The position numbers and the translations under genes were made by a program. A stretch of 64,000 nt of DNA from Streptomyces sp. cf386 (GTDB lineage Bacteria > Actinomycetota > Actinomycetes > Streptomycetales > Streptomycetaceae). The DNA is taken from the NCBI RefSeq assembly GCF_900103585.1, contig NZ_FNHV01000020.1, forward strand, positions 1 through 64,000. Reading direction: 5' to 3'. How positions within the stretch are numbered: the stretch's first letter is position 1; each line of letters starts with the position of its first letter. The notes under the pieces are model-generated. The model was not told where the DNA came from, did no database searches, and saw only the letters and a program-made list of their open reading frames with translations. Positions 1 through 8,315 of the stretch are shown piece after piece.

Positions 1-102
1 GGCGATCATCTCCAGGGTGGACTGCTGGCGCTCCAGCTCGGCGTCGAGCGCGGCGGCGACGGCCGGGTCGAGCTCATGCAGGGGCGTGTTCAGAACGGTC
101 AT
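1..102 (-). CDS. glyA: serine hydroxymethyltransferase, N-terminal fragment (cut by window edge)
   Basis: Only the first 34 codons are in the window. They read from an ATG at 102 down to the left edge and spell the usual actinobacterial SHMT start: Leu-Asn-Thr-Pro-Leu-His-Glu-Leu-Asp-Pro, then the block ending in Arg-Gln-Gln-Ser-Thr-Leu-Glu-Met-Ile-Ala. SHMT is a cytosolic PLP enzyme that interconverts serine plus THF and glycine plus methylene-THF. It is divergent from a molybdopterin oxidoreductase and about 5.7 kb from a sarcosine-oxidase gene, which points to a role in glycine/one-carbon catabolism rather than a stand-alone housekeeping copy. The rest of the enzyme, including the PLP lysine, lies outside the window. 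Confidence 0.9.
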   Translation of the reverse strand, partial: MTVLNTPLHELDPAVAAALDAELERQQSTLEMIA

Positions 103-163
103 CCGCGGCTTCCTCGGGTTGGGGTGCGGGTGCGGCGGTGCTCTGCGTCTCGAAGGCTGTCTC

Positions 164-308
164 GAATAGCGCAACCTGCTTCTACATATGCAACATGCTT
201 TCCGCTCGGCTCCGAGGTTGTCAAGGGGGCGGCGTCTTGACAGAACGCCACCGGGCGGGGTTCCTTGGATGCGTTGCGTATCGTGAGATGTCGATCGCAT
301 TATGCAAC
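164..308. promoter_or_regulatory. divergent control region with four GTTGC-type half-palindromes
   Basis: The glyA/fdhF intergenic region has four related elements: 164-175 (reverse complement GTTGCGCTATTC), 184-194 (reverse GTTGCATATGT), 273-284 (forward GTTGCGTATCGT) and 297-308 (reverse GTTGCATAATGC). They share GTTGC-R-Y-A/T-A/T. The last one extends to an imperfect dyad (TTGCAT-A-ATGCGA at 295-307), the form typical of IclR-family operators. That a single regulator binds here is inference. No promoter boxes could be placed with confidence. Confidence 0.45.
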
Positions 309-340
309 TCAAGGCTTCCATCGTCCCGCGGAGCGCATCG

Positions 341-2650
341 ATGACCCGCAAAGCCCCTGCCGAGGACCCCGGCGACGCCCGACTGCGGGTGGGCCCGCCG
401 AAGGACCACGCCGCCGGGCTGCCGGCGGTCACCTCCTCGCTGCGCCACGCGAACGCCCAGATGGGCGCCCGCCGCAGCCTCCTCACGCTGCTCCAGGTCA
501 ACCAGAAGGACGGCTTCGACTGTCCCGGCTGCGCCTGGCCCGAACCGGAACACCGGCACCGTGCAGAGTTCTGCGAGAACGGCGCCAAGGCGGTGGCCGA
601 GGAGGCCACGGTGCGCCGGGTGACCCCGGAGTTCTTCGCCGAGCACGGTCTGGCCGAACTCGCCGGGCGCAGTGACTACTGGCTCGGACAGCAGGGGCGC
701 CTCACCAGTCCCCTGTACCGGCCGGCGGGCAGCGATCACTACTGCGCGATCTCGTGGGAGGACGCGTTCGGGATCGTCGCCCGCGAGCTCGCCGCGCTCG
801 ACCATCCCGACCAGGCCGCCTTCTACACCTCCGGCCGGGCGAGCAACGAGGCCGCCTTCCTCTATCAGCTGTTCGTCCGGCTCCTGGGCACCAACAACCT
901 GCCGGACTGCTCCAACATGTGCCACGAGTCGAGTGGTTCGGCGCTGGTCGAGACGATCGGCATCGGCAAGGGCAGCGTCCGCCTGGAGGACCTTTACGAG
1001 GCCGACCTGATCCTCGTCGTCGGCCAGAACCCCGGCACCAACCACCCGCGGATGCTCTCCGCCCTGGAGCGCGCCAAGCGGCGCGGCGCCCGTGTCATCG
1101 CCGTCAACCCGCTGCCCGAGGCCGGTCTGCTCCGGTTCAAGAACCCCCAGCGGCCGTCCGGCGTGGTCGGCGGCGGTACCCAACTGGCCGATCTCTTCCT
1201 GCAGATCAGGCTGGGCGGCGACCAGGCGCTGTTCCAGGCGTTCAACCGGCTGCTGCTGGAAGCGGAGGACGACGCGCCCGGCACCGTCCTCGACACCGGC
1301 TTCATCACCGCCCACACCCTCGGCTTCGAGGAGTTCGCCGAGCTCGCCCGCAAGACCGCCTGGGAGGACGTCCTGGCGGCCACCGGGCTGTCCGAGGACG
1401 AGATCAGGGCCGCGTTCCGAGAGGTGCTCGCCGCCGAGCGGATCGTCGTCTGCTGGGCGATGGGTCTCACCCAGCACCGCCATTCCGTCCCGACCATCCG
1501 CGACGTCGTCAACTTCCTTCTCCTGCGCGGCGACATCGGCCGCCCCGGCGCCGGACTGTGCCCGGTGCGCGGCCACTCCAACGTGCAGGGCGACCGGACC
1601 ATGGGCATCCACGAGAAGCCGGGCGAGGACTTCCTCGACGCGCTCGGCGCCGAGTTCGGCTTCGCACCACCACGGCACCACGGCCACGACGCGGTCGACA
1701 CCATCCGCGCCATGCGCGACGGCCGGGTGAAGGTCTTCGTCGGGCTGGGCGGCAACTTCGTCGCCGCCGCCCCCGACACCGAGCTGACGGAGCGGGCGCT
1801 GCGCGGCTGCCGGCTCACCGTGCAGATCTCCACCAAGCTGAACCGATCCCACGCGGTCACCGGAGAACAGGCGCTCGTCCTGCCCTGCCTGGGCCGCACC
1901 GAGGCCGACCTGAGGCCCTCCGGGCCCCAACTGGTGACGGTCGAGGACTCGATGGGCCTGGTGCACCTCTCGCGCGGACGGCTCGCCCCCGCCTCCGACC
2001 ATCTCCTCAGCGAGGTGGCGATCATCTGCGGGATGGCCCGGGCCGCTCTCGGACCCGACGACTCCCGGGTGCCCTGGGAGGACTTCGCGGCCGACTACGA
2101 CCACATCCGCGACCGCATCGCCCGCGTGATCCCCGGCTTCGAGGAGTTCAACGCCCGAGTACGGCAGCCGGGCGGTTTCGCGCTGCCCCACCCGCCGCGC
2201 GATGAGCGCCGCTTCACCACCGCCACCGGCCGGGCCAACTTCACCGTGAACCCACTGGAGTTCCCGCGGGTGCCGGAAGGCCGGCTGCTGCTGCAGACAC
2301 TGCGGTCGCACGACCAGTACAACACCACGATCTACGGGCTGGACGACCGCTATCGCGGCATCCACCAGGGGCGCCGTGTGCTGTTCGTGCACCGGGACGA
2401 CCTCGCCGCCCGTGGCCTCGCCGACGGCGACCTCGTCGACATCGTCAGCGAGTACGAGGACGGCGTGGAGCGCAGGGCGCCGGCCTTCCGCACGGTCGCC
2501 TTCCCGACGCCCCGCGGCTGCTGCGCGGCGTACTTCCCGGAGACCAACGTCCTGGTGCCCCTGGACTCGACGGCGGCCATCAGCAACACCCCCACCTCCA
2601 AGTCCGTCGTGGTCCGGCTGGAACCGGCGGCCGGGCTGACGGGGGAGTAG
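341..2650 (+). CDS. FdhF/YdeP-family molybdopterin oxidoreductase
   Basis: A protein of about 769 residues of the formate-dehydrogenase-like YdeP family (cytoplasmic, bis-MGD cofactor). The N-terminal family signature Asp-Cys-Pro-Gly-Cys-Ala-Trp-Pro is followed by Glu-Phe-Cys-Glu-Asn-Gly-Ala-Lys. The Mo-site region Asn-Met-Cys-His-Glu-Ser-Ser-Gly has its Cys near residue 194. The mid-protein motif GQNPGTNHPRM and a C-terminal molydop-binding domain (roughly 620-760) are present. The ATG at 341 has GGAG at 330-333 and is preferred; an in-frame ATG at 302 lacks a good ribosome site and lies inside a putative operator. Family members are annotated as formate dehydrogenases, but their substrate is rarely proven. 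With SHMT and a sarcosine oxidase nearby, oxidising formate made from formaldehyde is a reasonable inference. Confidence 0.85.
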   Translation: MTRKAPAEDPGDARLRVGPPKDHAAGLPAVTSSLRHANAQMGARRSLLTLLQVNQKDGFDCPGCAWPEPEHRHRAEFCENGAKAVAEEATVRRVTPEFFAEHGLAELAGRSDYWLGQQGRLTSPLYRPAGSDHYCAISWEDAFGIVARELAALDHPDQAAFYTSGRASNEAAFLYQLFVRLLGTNNLPDCSNMCHESSGSALVETIGIGKGSVRLEDLYEADLILVVGQNPGTNHPRMLSALERAKRRGARVIAVNPLPEAGLLRFKNPQRPSGVVGGGTQLADLFLQIRLGGDQALFQAFNRLLLEAEDDAPGTVLDTGFITAHTLGFEEFAELARKTAWEDVLAATGLSEDEIRAAFREVLAAERIVVCWAMGLTQHRHSVPTIRDVVNFLLLRGDIGRPGAGLCPVRGHSNVQGDRTMGIHEKPGEDFLDALGAEFGFAPPRHHGHDAVDTIRAMRDGRVKVFVGLGGNFVAAAPDTELTERALRGCRLTVQISTKLNRSHAVTGEQALVLPCLGRTEADLRPSGPQLVTVEDSMGLVHLSRGRLAPASDHLLSEVAIICGMARAALGPDDSRVPWEDFAADYDHIRDRIARVIPGFEEFNARVRQPGGFALPHPPRDERRFTTATGRANFTVNPLEFPRVPEGRLLLQTLRSHDQYNTTIYGLDDRYRGIHQGRRVLFVHRDDLAARGLADGDLVDIVSEYEDGVERRAPAFRTVAFPTPRGCCAAYFPETNVLVPLDSTAAISNTPTSKSVVVRLEPAAGLTGE

Positions 2651-2825
2651 GGCCTGTCTCCTCGGCCGGCGGCGGAGCCGAACCTCGACCGGCAGTGGAG
2701 CCGAACAGAGGCGGGCTGTCGTCCGTTCGGAGTTCCGGATTGCTCCTGATGACGCATCGGAATGCGCACTCTGCGAGCGCGTCGGATGCTGGTGCTCCGC
2801 GGGACGTCGGGCTAAGGAGAAATCC
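2651..2825 (+). promoter_or_regulatory. intergenic region upstream of the P-loop/ABC pair
   Basis: This 175-bp gap holds a 14-bp hairpin/dyad at 2753-2766 (CGCAT-CGGA-ATGCG) and two copies of GGAGCCGAAC (around 2675 and 2697). A strong ribosome site AGGAG at 2814-2818 lies 7 nt before the next ATG. The separate leader suggests the following pair has its own promoter, but no clear -35/-10 could be fixed. Confidence 0.3.
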
Positions 2826-4016
2826 ATGCAGAGCGTGCGGTTCAATTCTTGCGGCAATGAGGTGGCGAAGGTTTCCTACACCGCTCGCCGTCTTGTCGAG
2901 CTGGGCTACGGAGACATAGGAACACTCGGCCTGAGCGTGCCGGATGAGCCTCCACGGGCAGGTGACCTGGTGTTGTGCCGGGTGACGGAAGTCGGCCAGC
3001 ACAGATTCCTCGGGCAGGTACACGGAAAGCGGAATCGGCTGTTCGTCGGAGACACGATCGTGGTCGCCTTTGGCGCCCGCTATGCCCCCGACCAATTCGA
3101 GGCGGAGGTGCCCGACGACTTCGGACCTTGTGACCTGGTCGCCGGAGGCGGCATAGCGGGGCGGGTCGTGTCCTCCCACTCCAGAATGAAATCCCCCACC
3201 CGGTTGCAGCCCTTGGGCCTGGTGACCGACGAGCACGGCGACGTCATCAACCTCGCCCGCCTGGCCCGGCCCGTGGTGCCGGTCCTCGCTCCGCGACCGC
3301 GCACCATCGCCGTACTCGGCACCTCGATGAACGCGGGCAAGACGACCGTGGCCGCCGCCCTCATCCGTGGCCTCAGCCTGGCCGGCCGCCGGGTCGGCGC
3401 GGCAAAGGTGACCGGCACCGGCGCGCCCGGGGATCCGACGCTGATGGCCGACGCGGGCGCGGCGCGGGTCATCGATTTCACCGACCTGGGTTTCCCCACC
3501 ACCTACCAGCAGCCGATGCCCCAGGTGATCCGCATTCTGCGCAGCGCGATCACGGATCTGACGAGTCACCAGGCAGATGCCATTGTGCTGGAGGTCGCGG
3601 ACGGCCTCCTGCAACGGGAGACGGCGGCTCTGATGCGGACACCGGAGTTCCGCACCGGCGTGGACAGCATCGTGTTCGCGGCCGGTGAGTCGGTCAGCGC
3701 GGTGGCGGGAGTACGGCAGCTGCGTGAGGAGGGACTTCCCGTCGTGGCCCTGAGCGGGGTGCTGACGTCCTCTCCGCTGTCCATGGCCGAAGCGCTGACC
3801 GTCGTGGACGTCCCGGTGTACAAGGCGGCCGCCCTGTCCGACCCGTCCGTCGCCGAGCAACTGCTCGCGGGCGCCGTCGCAGGCAGGGGCGCCGCGGGAG
3901 ACGGCACCACGAGGCTGGAGGAGGCCGGCCGGCTGACGGAACACAGCGGGGTACCGCAGGAACGCAGCCGACTGGCGGACTACAGCGGTCCCCTGACGGC
4001 CGAAACAGTGGCGTGA
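2826..4016 (+). CDS. P-loop NTPase of unknown function, partner of the overlapping ABC protein
   Basis: 396 residues and no confident family name. The N-terminal 140 residues look like a small beta-rich domain (segments such as GDLVLCRVTEVGQHRFLGQV and VGDTIVVAFGARY). From about residue 160 there is a nucleotide-binding domain with Walker A GTSMNAGKTT, a 'KVTGTG' segment, and Walker B-like AIVLEVADGLLQRET. The Walker region resembles the dethiobiotin-synthetase/MobB/DUF1611 group of SIMIBI P-loop proteins, so a synthetase or GTPase-like role is possible. There is no signal peptide or membrane segment. The stop overlaps the GTG of the ABC gene (GTGA at 4013-4016), indicating translational coupling. 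The first codons are less GC-biased than the neighbours, a weak hint of transfer. Confidence 0.6.
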   Translation: MQSVRFNSCGNEVAKVSYTARRLVELGYGDIGTLGLSVPDEPPRAGDLVLCRVTEVGQHRFLGQVHGKRNRLFVGDTIVVAFGARYAPDQFEAEVPDDFGPCDLVAGGGIAGRVVSSHSRMKSPTRLQPLGLVTDEHGDVINLARLARPVVPVLAPRPRTIAVLGTSMNAGKTTVAAALIRGLSLAGRRVGAAKVTGTGAPGDPTLMADAGAARVIDFTDLGFPTTYQQPMPQVIRILRSAITDLTSHQADAIVLEVADGLLQRETAALMRTPEFRTGVDSIVFAAGESVSAVAGVRQLREEGLPVVALSGVLTSSPLSMAEALTVVDVPVYKAAALSDPSVAEQLLAGAVAGRGAAGDGTTRLEEAGRLTEHSGVPQERSRLADYSGPLTAETVA

Positions 4017-5731
4017 CCATGACCCGACGGCGGCGCGTCCGGATGCCGCACACCCTCGGCGGTGTGCGGCGCCGGCTGATGCTGCTGTTGGTGCTCGCGG
4101 GTTTCGGGCAGGCGGTCTGTGTGATCGCCTTCGCCCTGCTGGTGCATGGCGCGGCCTACCGCGTCACGCACGGCGGGGGCATCACGTCCGGAAACGACCG
4201 CAGCGCCATCTACACGCATGTCGCCGGTTATTCGCCCACCACGCTGGCCGTCGGACTCGTCACGTCGGCCTGCGCGACCGTGCTGCTCAAGGCGGCGGGC
4301 GAACCGCTGGCGGAACGGCTGGCCCAGAGTTACGTACACAGCGTCAGAATGCGTCTCTTCGACCACGTCGCCCGAAGCGAGGCGGGGGGGCCGTTCCGGC
4401 GCACGGTCGGCGTGACCGTGCTCCGCTTCACCGGTGACGCTTCCGCCCTGCGGCTGTGGATGAGCAAGGGTGTGGCACCGATTCTGGTGGACGGGGTGTT
4501 CGTGGCGTGCGCGCTGGTCGTCCTGGCCGTCACCGTGCCGGGCATCGGCGCGCTCTCCGCGGTGCTGGTCCTCCTCGCCGCCGTGGCCGTCGCCCTGTTC
4601 GGACGACGGCTGGGCGACCGCGTGCGCGACACCAGACGGCACAACGGCAGGCTCGCCGCCTTCGTCAACGAGCGGGTCACCCACACCGCCGTCATCCAGT
4701 CCCTCGGACGGGTCGCGCAGGAGCGCCGGGTCATGCGGCGGCACAGCCGGGAGTACGGTCGCGCGATGGTGCGCCAAGCGCGGCTCACCGGAGCGATGTC
4801 GGCGACGGCCGAGGCGTGCGGCATCGGGATCCTGCTGATCGTGGTCACGGTGGGCCTGATGGCGGGCACCACCTGGGAGACCCTCGCTTCGCTGCTCACG
4901 GTGGCGAACTTCCTCGGCGGGCCCCTGATATCGCTGGTCCGTGTACAGGAGCACTGGCAGCGGTCGCGCGTCGCACGGCGGCGCATCGCCGAGGTCCTCG
5001 CGGCACCGGCTCCGCTGGGCGGACCACGCAGAGCCGAGCCGCTCGCGAACGGACCCGGGCAGCTGGAACTCGCGGAGCTGCGCGTGGACGGCGTCCTGGA
5101 GGCGTCGGCCGTCGCCCGGCCCGGGCAGCGGATCGTGCTGCAGGGACCCCCGGGCGCGGGAAAGTCACTGCTGCTTCGCCTGATCGCGCGGCTGCAGAAA
5201 CCGGACTCCGGCGCCGTACTGCTCGACGGCCAGGACCTGGCGCGGCACGACCCCGAATCGGTACGGCGGGTGATCAGGCTGACCAGCCCCGAACTGCCGT
5301 TGCTCCGCGGGAGCGTGGGCAAGAACCTGCGGCACGGTGAACCACCGGACGCCGCCGAGGGGGCGGACGAGGACCACATCGAGGCCCTGGCCGAGCTGCT
5401 GCCCGACGGTCTGCGCACCCGGGTGGGCGAGAACGGGCACGGCCTGTCCATGGCCGTGCGCTACCAGGTGGCGATGGTCCGGGCGCTGCGCAGCGGGCCC
5501 AGGGTTCTGCTGCTGGACGACGCCCCACCGGAGGAGGCGCTCACCTCCGGCCTGGTGGAGCGCCTGTTCGAGCAGTATCCGGGCACGGTCATCTACGTCA
5601 CCGACGAGCCCAAGCTCGCCGCGCGCGCGGATGTGCTCTGGCGCATCGACGACGGCAGACTGACGGTCCATGAGCCGGCGCGGCAGACCGACGAGCCCGT
5701 GCGGCCGGGCATGGAGAAGGAAATGGATTAG
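4013..5731 (+). CDS. ABC exporter-like fusion (TMD-NBD) with degenerate ATPase motifs
   Basis: 572 residues with type IV exporter-like layout: about five or six hydrophobic segments in residues 20-320, then an ATPase domain. Walker A is intact (GPPGAGKS, Lys near 384). The signature is LSMAV instead of LSGGQ (around 478-482). Walker B is LLLDD (Asp502) followed by Asp503 where the catalytic Glu normally sits. The switch region VIYVTDEPKLA lacks the usual His. As a homodimer it should bind ATP but hydrolyse poorly. An alternative ATG is at 4019. It is coupled to the upstream P-loop gene. Substrate and direction are unknown; it could be an exporter or an ATP-gated regulator of its partner. Confidence 0.7.
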   Translation: MTMTRRRRVRMPHTLGGVRRRLMLLLVLAGFGQAVCVIAFALLVHGAAYRVTHGGGITSGNDRSAIYTHVAGYSPTTLAVGLVTSACATVLLKAAGEPLAERLAQSYVHSVRMRLFDHVARSEAGGPFRRTVGVTVLRFTGDASALRLWMSKGVAPILVDGVFVACALVVLAVTVPGIGALSAVLVLLAAVAVALFGRRLGDRVRDTRRHNGRLAAFVNERVTHTAVIQSLGRVAQERRVMRRHSREYGRAMVRQARLTGAMSATAEACGIGILLIVVTVGLMAGTTWETLASLLTVANFLGGPLISLVRVQEHWQRSRVARRRIAEVLAAPAPLGGPRRAEPLANGPGQLELAELRVDGVLEASAVARPGQRIVLQGPPGAGKSLLLRLIARLQKPDSGAVLLDGQDLARHDPESVRRVIRLTSPELPLLRGSVGKNLRHGEPPDAAEGADEDHIEALAELLPDGLRTRVGENGHGLSMAVRYQVAMVRALRSGPRVLLLDDAPPEEALTSGLVERLFEQYPGTVIYVTDEPKLAARADVLWRIDDGRLTVHEPARQTDEPVRPGMEKEMD

Positions 5732-5801
5732 CACTCCCGTGTGACTTCGTGGGAAAAGGGCAGGCGGACGAGCCGAACCCACGACACCAGGAGATGGACA
5801 C

Positions 5802-6950
5802 ATGCCCCCTTCGTACGACGTGATCGTCGTCGGCCTCGGCGGAATGGGCAGCGCGGCCGCCTACCATCTCGCCGCACGCGGCCGGCGTGTGCTGGGGCTG
5901 GAGCGCTTCGGCCCGGTCCACAACCTCGGCTCCAGCCACGGCGGCTCCCGCATCTACCGGCAGGCCTACTTCGAGGACCCCGCCTATGTGCCGCTGCTGC
6001 TCCGCGCGCACGAACTGTGGAAGAAACTGGCCACCGACTCCGGCCGCGAGGTCTTCACCGAGACCGGCGGCCTGCTGATCGGCCGCGAGGACAGCCTGGC
6101 CTTCGCCGGAACCCTGGACAGCGCCCGGCAGTGGGGCCTGGACCACGAGGTCCTGGACGCGGGCGACATCCGGCGCCGCTTCCCCACCTTCACCCCGGCC
6201 GCCGAGGAAGTCGCCTTCTACGAGCGCAGGGCCGGCGTGGCCCGGCCCGAGGCCACGGTCGGCGCCCATCTGGACCTCGCCCGCGCGCACGGCGCCGAGC
6301 TGCACTTCGCGGAACGCGTGCTCGCCTGGGAGGCCGACGGCCCGGGCGCCAAGGTACGGGTGGCCACCGACCTCGGCACCTACACCGCCGACCGGCTGGT
6401 CGTCGCCCCCGGCGCCTGGGCGCCGAAGCTGCTGTCCGACCTAGGGGTGAACGTGACGGTGGAACGCCAGGTCATGTACTGGTTCCAGCCCGAGGGCGGC
6501 ACCGGTCCGTTCACCGCGGACCGGCACCCCGTCTATATCTGGGAGGACCCGGACGGCACCCAGATCTACGGTTTCCCCGCCCTCGACGGCCCGCAGGGCG
6601 GTGCCAAGGTCGCCTTCTTCCGCAAGGGAGGCACCACCGACCCGGACGCCCTCGACCGCCGGATCCACCCGGAGGAGATCGAGACGATCGCCGAGTATCT
6701 GCGCCCGCGCATCCCCACCCTTCCCGGCCGCTTCCTCAAGGGCGCGGCCTGCATGTACTGCAGCACCCCCGACGAGAACTTCGTCCTGGCCCTGCATCCC
6801 GAGCACCCGAACGTCACGGTCGCCTGCGGCTTCTCCGGACACGGCTTCAAGTTCGTGCCGGTGATCGGCGAGATCCTCGCCGACCTGGCCATCGAAGGAA
6901 CGACCGACCATCCCATCGCCCTCTTCGACCCCCGCCGAGTGCGAGCCTGA
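5802..6950 (+). CDS. solA: monomeric sarcosine oxidase / N-methyl-L-tryptophan oxidase family
   Basis: A 382-residue FAD enzyme. The N-terminal Rossmann motif is VVGLGGMGSAAAYHLA. The MSOX/MTOX covalent-flavin motif is present as Cys-Met-Tyr-x-x-Thr-Pro-Asp-Glu-x-Phe, with the Cys near residue 317, followed by the C-terminal block CGFSGHGFKFVPVIGE. Family members oxidise N-methyl amino acids such as sarcosine to the amine, formaldehyde and H2O2. AGGAG at 5789-5793 supports the ATG. With glyA and the YdeP-type oxidoreductase nearby, sarcosine or a related N-methyl amine is the likely substrate. Sarcosine and N-methyltryptophan oxidases cannot be told apart by eye. Confidence 0.85.
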   Translation: MPPSYDVIVVGLGGMGSAAAYHLAARGRRVLGLERFGPVHNLGSSHGGSRIYRQAYFEDPAYVPLLLRAHELWKKLATDSGREVFTETGGLLIGREDSLAFAGTLDSARQWGLDHEVLDAGDIRRRFPTFTPAAEEVAFYERRAGVARPEATVGAHLDLARAHGAELHFAERVLAWEADGPGAKVRVATDLGTYTADRLVVAPGAWAPKLLSDLGVNVTVERQVMYWFQPEGGTGPFTADRHPVYIWEDPDGTQIYGFPALDGPQGGAKVAFFRKGGTTDPDALDRRIHPEEIETIAEYLRPRIPTLPGRFLKGAACMYCSTPDENFVLALHPEHPNVTVACGFSGHGFKFVPVIGEILADLAIEGTTDHPIALFDPRRVRA

Positions 6951-6975
6951 GGTCCCGGCGAAGTGACCGTGCGGA

Positions 6976-7044
6976 TCAGGCCGTTGCCGGGTACAGCAGA
7001 CAGTCCTCCGGCCTGATCAGCAGGCTGATCTCCGTGCCGTCGTG
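6976..7044 (-). pseudogene. C-terminal remnant of an ABC-transporter ATPase (TOBE end)
   Basis: Read on the minus strand, the 22 codons before the TGA at 6978-6976 spell HDGTEISLLIRPEDCLLYPATA-like text with the 'DGTE...RPED' pattern seen at the end of the TOBE domain of polyamine/sugar-type importer ATPases. Similarity stops at about 7045, where a fragment of a different gene begins on the other strand. No ATPase core exists nearby, so this is a decayed 3' end. The assignment rests on a short match and is moderate. Confidence 0.5.
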
Positions 7045-7045
7045 A

Positions 7046-7225
7046 CGATTGGCCGGCGTACCCGTCGGCGTGCAGGCCCTCGGTACCAACCCGCGCAAGA
7101 GCGGCAAGGCCGGCAAGGGCGAGGTCGACGTCCCGGTGACCCTCGGCGGCGTCACTTTCCGCCCCGGCGACATCCTGCATGCCGACGAGGACGGCGCGGT
7201 GCTGCTGCAGGCGTCCGCCTGGTGA
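7046..7225 (+). pseudogene. C-terminal remnant of RraA / HMG aldolase-family protein
   Basis: An open stretch just after a TGA (7043-7045) encodes ALGTNPRKS, then EVDVPVTLGGVTFRPGD and HADEDGAVLL before TGA at 7223-7225. This is the conserved C-terminal third of RraA-like proteins (4-hydroxy-4-methyl-2-oxoglutarate aldolase / RNase E inhibitor-like). The N-terminal two thirds, with the substrate and metal-binding segment, are absent and there is no start codon or ribosome site. It abuts the ABC-ATPase remnant, so it is one side of a deletion joint. The rest of the gap from 6951 to 7304 holds nothing recognisable. Confidence 0.75.
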
Positions 7226-7304
7226 CGCGGCGGGGAATGCGCGCGGGCCCTGCGGATCTGTGAGGTCTCGCCGCCCGCGCGCGGTGCGTCGTCGGGATTC
7301 TCGG

Positions 7305-8315
7305 TCAGCCCTCCCCGCGCACGAAGACGGGCTTGAGGTGCTTTTCGGGCAGGGCGTCCGGGAGTTGCTCCCAGTCGATGACATGGGAGACGACCCGACG
7401 GGGGTCGACCTCGCCGGAGCGGGCGAGTTCGAGGGCGTCGGGGATGTGGCCCCGGACATTGTCGCGGGCGATGCGCAGCGTGACGCCGGTGAGGTACATG
7501 TCGAGCAGCGGCAGTTCGCCGGGGCGGAAGTGGTTGCCGGCGGACTCGCAGATGCCTTCCGGGGCAAGGGACTTGACGGCCAGGGCGAGCTGCTCGACGC
7601 GACCCGTGGCCTCGACGGCGATGTCGAAGCCGTGCCGGACGGGCTCCAGTGCCTCGGCGGTGGCGGCGCCGAAGCCGCGGGCGAGCTCGCGGTGCGCGGG
7701 GTCGGGATCGACGTACAGCACCTCGGAGGCGCCGAGCGCGCGGGCGATGTCGCATACGTACAGGCCGATGCTGCCGCGGGCGACGACCAGGACGCGGGCG
7801 CCGGGCCTGTTCCTCAGGTGGGGGGCGACCAGACGCCAGGACAGTGACCAGTTGTCGCTGGCCGACGCCATGGCGACGGGGTCCAGATCGCCGGGCAGCG
7901 GCACCAGCATGGCGTCCGCCCACGGCACGCGGACCAGGTCGGAGAAGAGCCCGCCCCAGCTGCCGCCGATCGGCGCGCCATACATCGCCATGTGCGGTAC
8001 GGCCGTGCAGTGCGCGGTCAGTCCGGCGCGACAGTGGTCGCAGATGCCGCAGTTGATGGACCAGGGGACCACCACCAGATCACCCGGCGCCACGGTGGTG
8101 ACGGCGTCGCCGGTCTCCACGACCCGGGCCACGCACTCGTGCCCGAGGGCGAAGGGCGGATCAATGAAGCCGTGCCCCGCCAGGATCGCTGAGTCGACGT
8201 CGCAGGAGGTCGCCGTGACCGGGGCGACGATCGCCTCCTGGTCCGACCGGAGCTTCGGATCGGGCGCCTCACGCCATTCGACCGTGTGCCGGGCGACGTA
8301 GGTCAGTTCACGCAT
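7305..8315 (-). CDS. zinc-dependent alcohol dehydrogenase (MDR superfamily)
   Basis: A medium-chain dehydrogenase of about 336 residues. The catalytic-zinc start is TSCDVDSAI with GHECVARVVE. The structural-zinc-like cluster Cys-Gly-x-Cys-x-x-Cys-x(7)-Cys (NCGICDHCRAGLTAHC) is present. The nucleotide region ARVLVVARGSIGLYVCDIARALGASEVLYVD departs from the usual GxGxxG (ARGSIG). Its ATG at 8315 overlaps the stop of the upstream tautomerase by 8 nt, so the two are co-translated from the TetR-controlled promoter. The substrate is unknown; glucose-type dehydrogenases of this clade oxidise sugars or polyols with NAD(P). Confidence 0.8.
   Translation of the reverse strand: MRELTYVARHTVEWREAPDPKLRSDQEAIVAPVTATSCDVDSAILAGHGFIDPPFALGHECVARVVETGDAVTTVAPGDLVVVPWSINCGICDHCRAGLTAHCTAVPHMAMYGAPIGGSWGGLFSDLVRVPWADAMLVPLPGDLDPVAMASASDNWSLSWRLVAPHLRNRPGARVLVVARGSIGLYVCDIARALGASEVLYVDPDPAHRELARGFGAATAEALEPVRHGFDIAVEATGRVEQLALAVKSLAPEGICESAGNHFRPGELPLLDMYLTGVTLRIARDNVRGHIPDALELARSGEVDPRRVVSHVIDWEQLPDALPEKHLKPVFVRGEG

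Noticed and set aside
221..2857. 878-codon open frame antisense to the YdeP-type oxidoreductase
   Set aside because: Arg/Gly/Val-rich text without domains. It mirrors the real gene's codon bias, as expected in very GC-rich DNA.
4013..5731. ABC protein considered as a RiPP (lantibiotic) exporter/peptidase
   Set aside because: No N-terminal C39 peptidase domain, no precursor peptide with a leader and core, and no modifying enzyme nearby.
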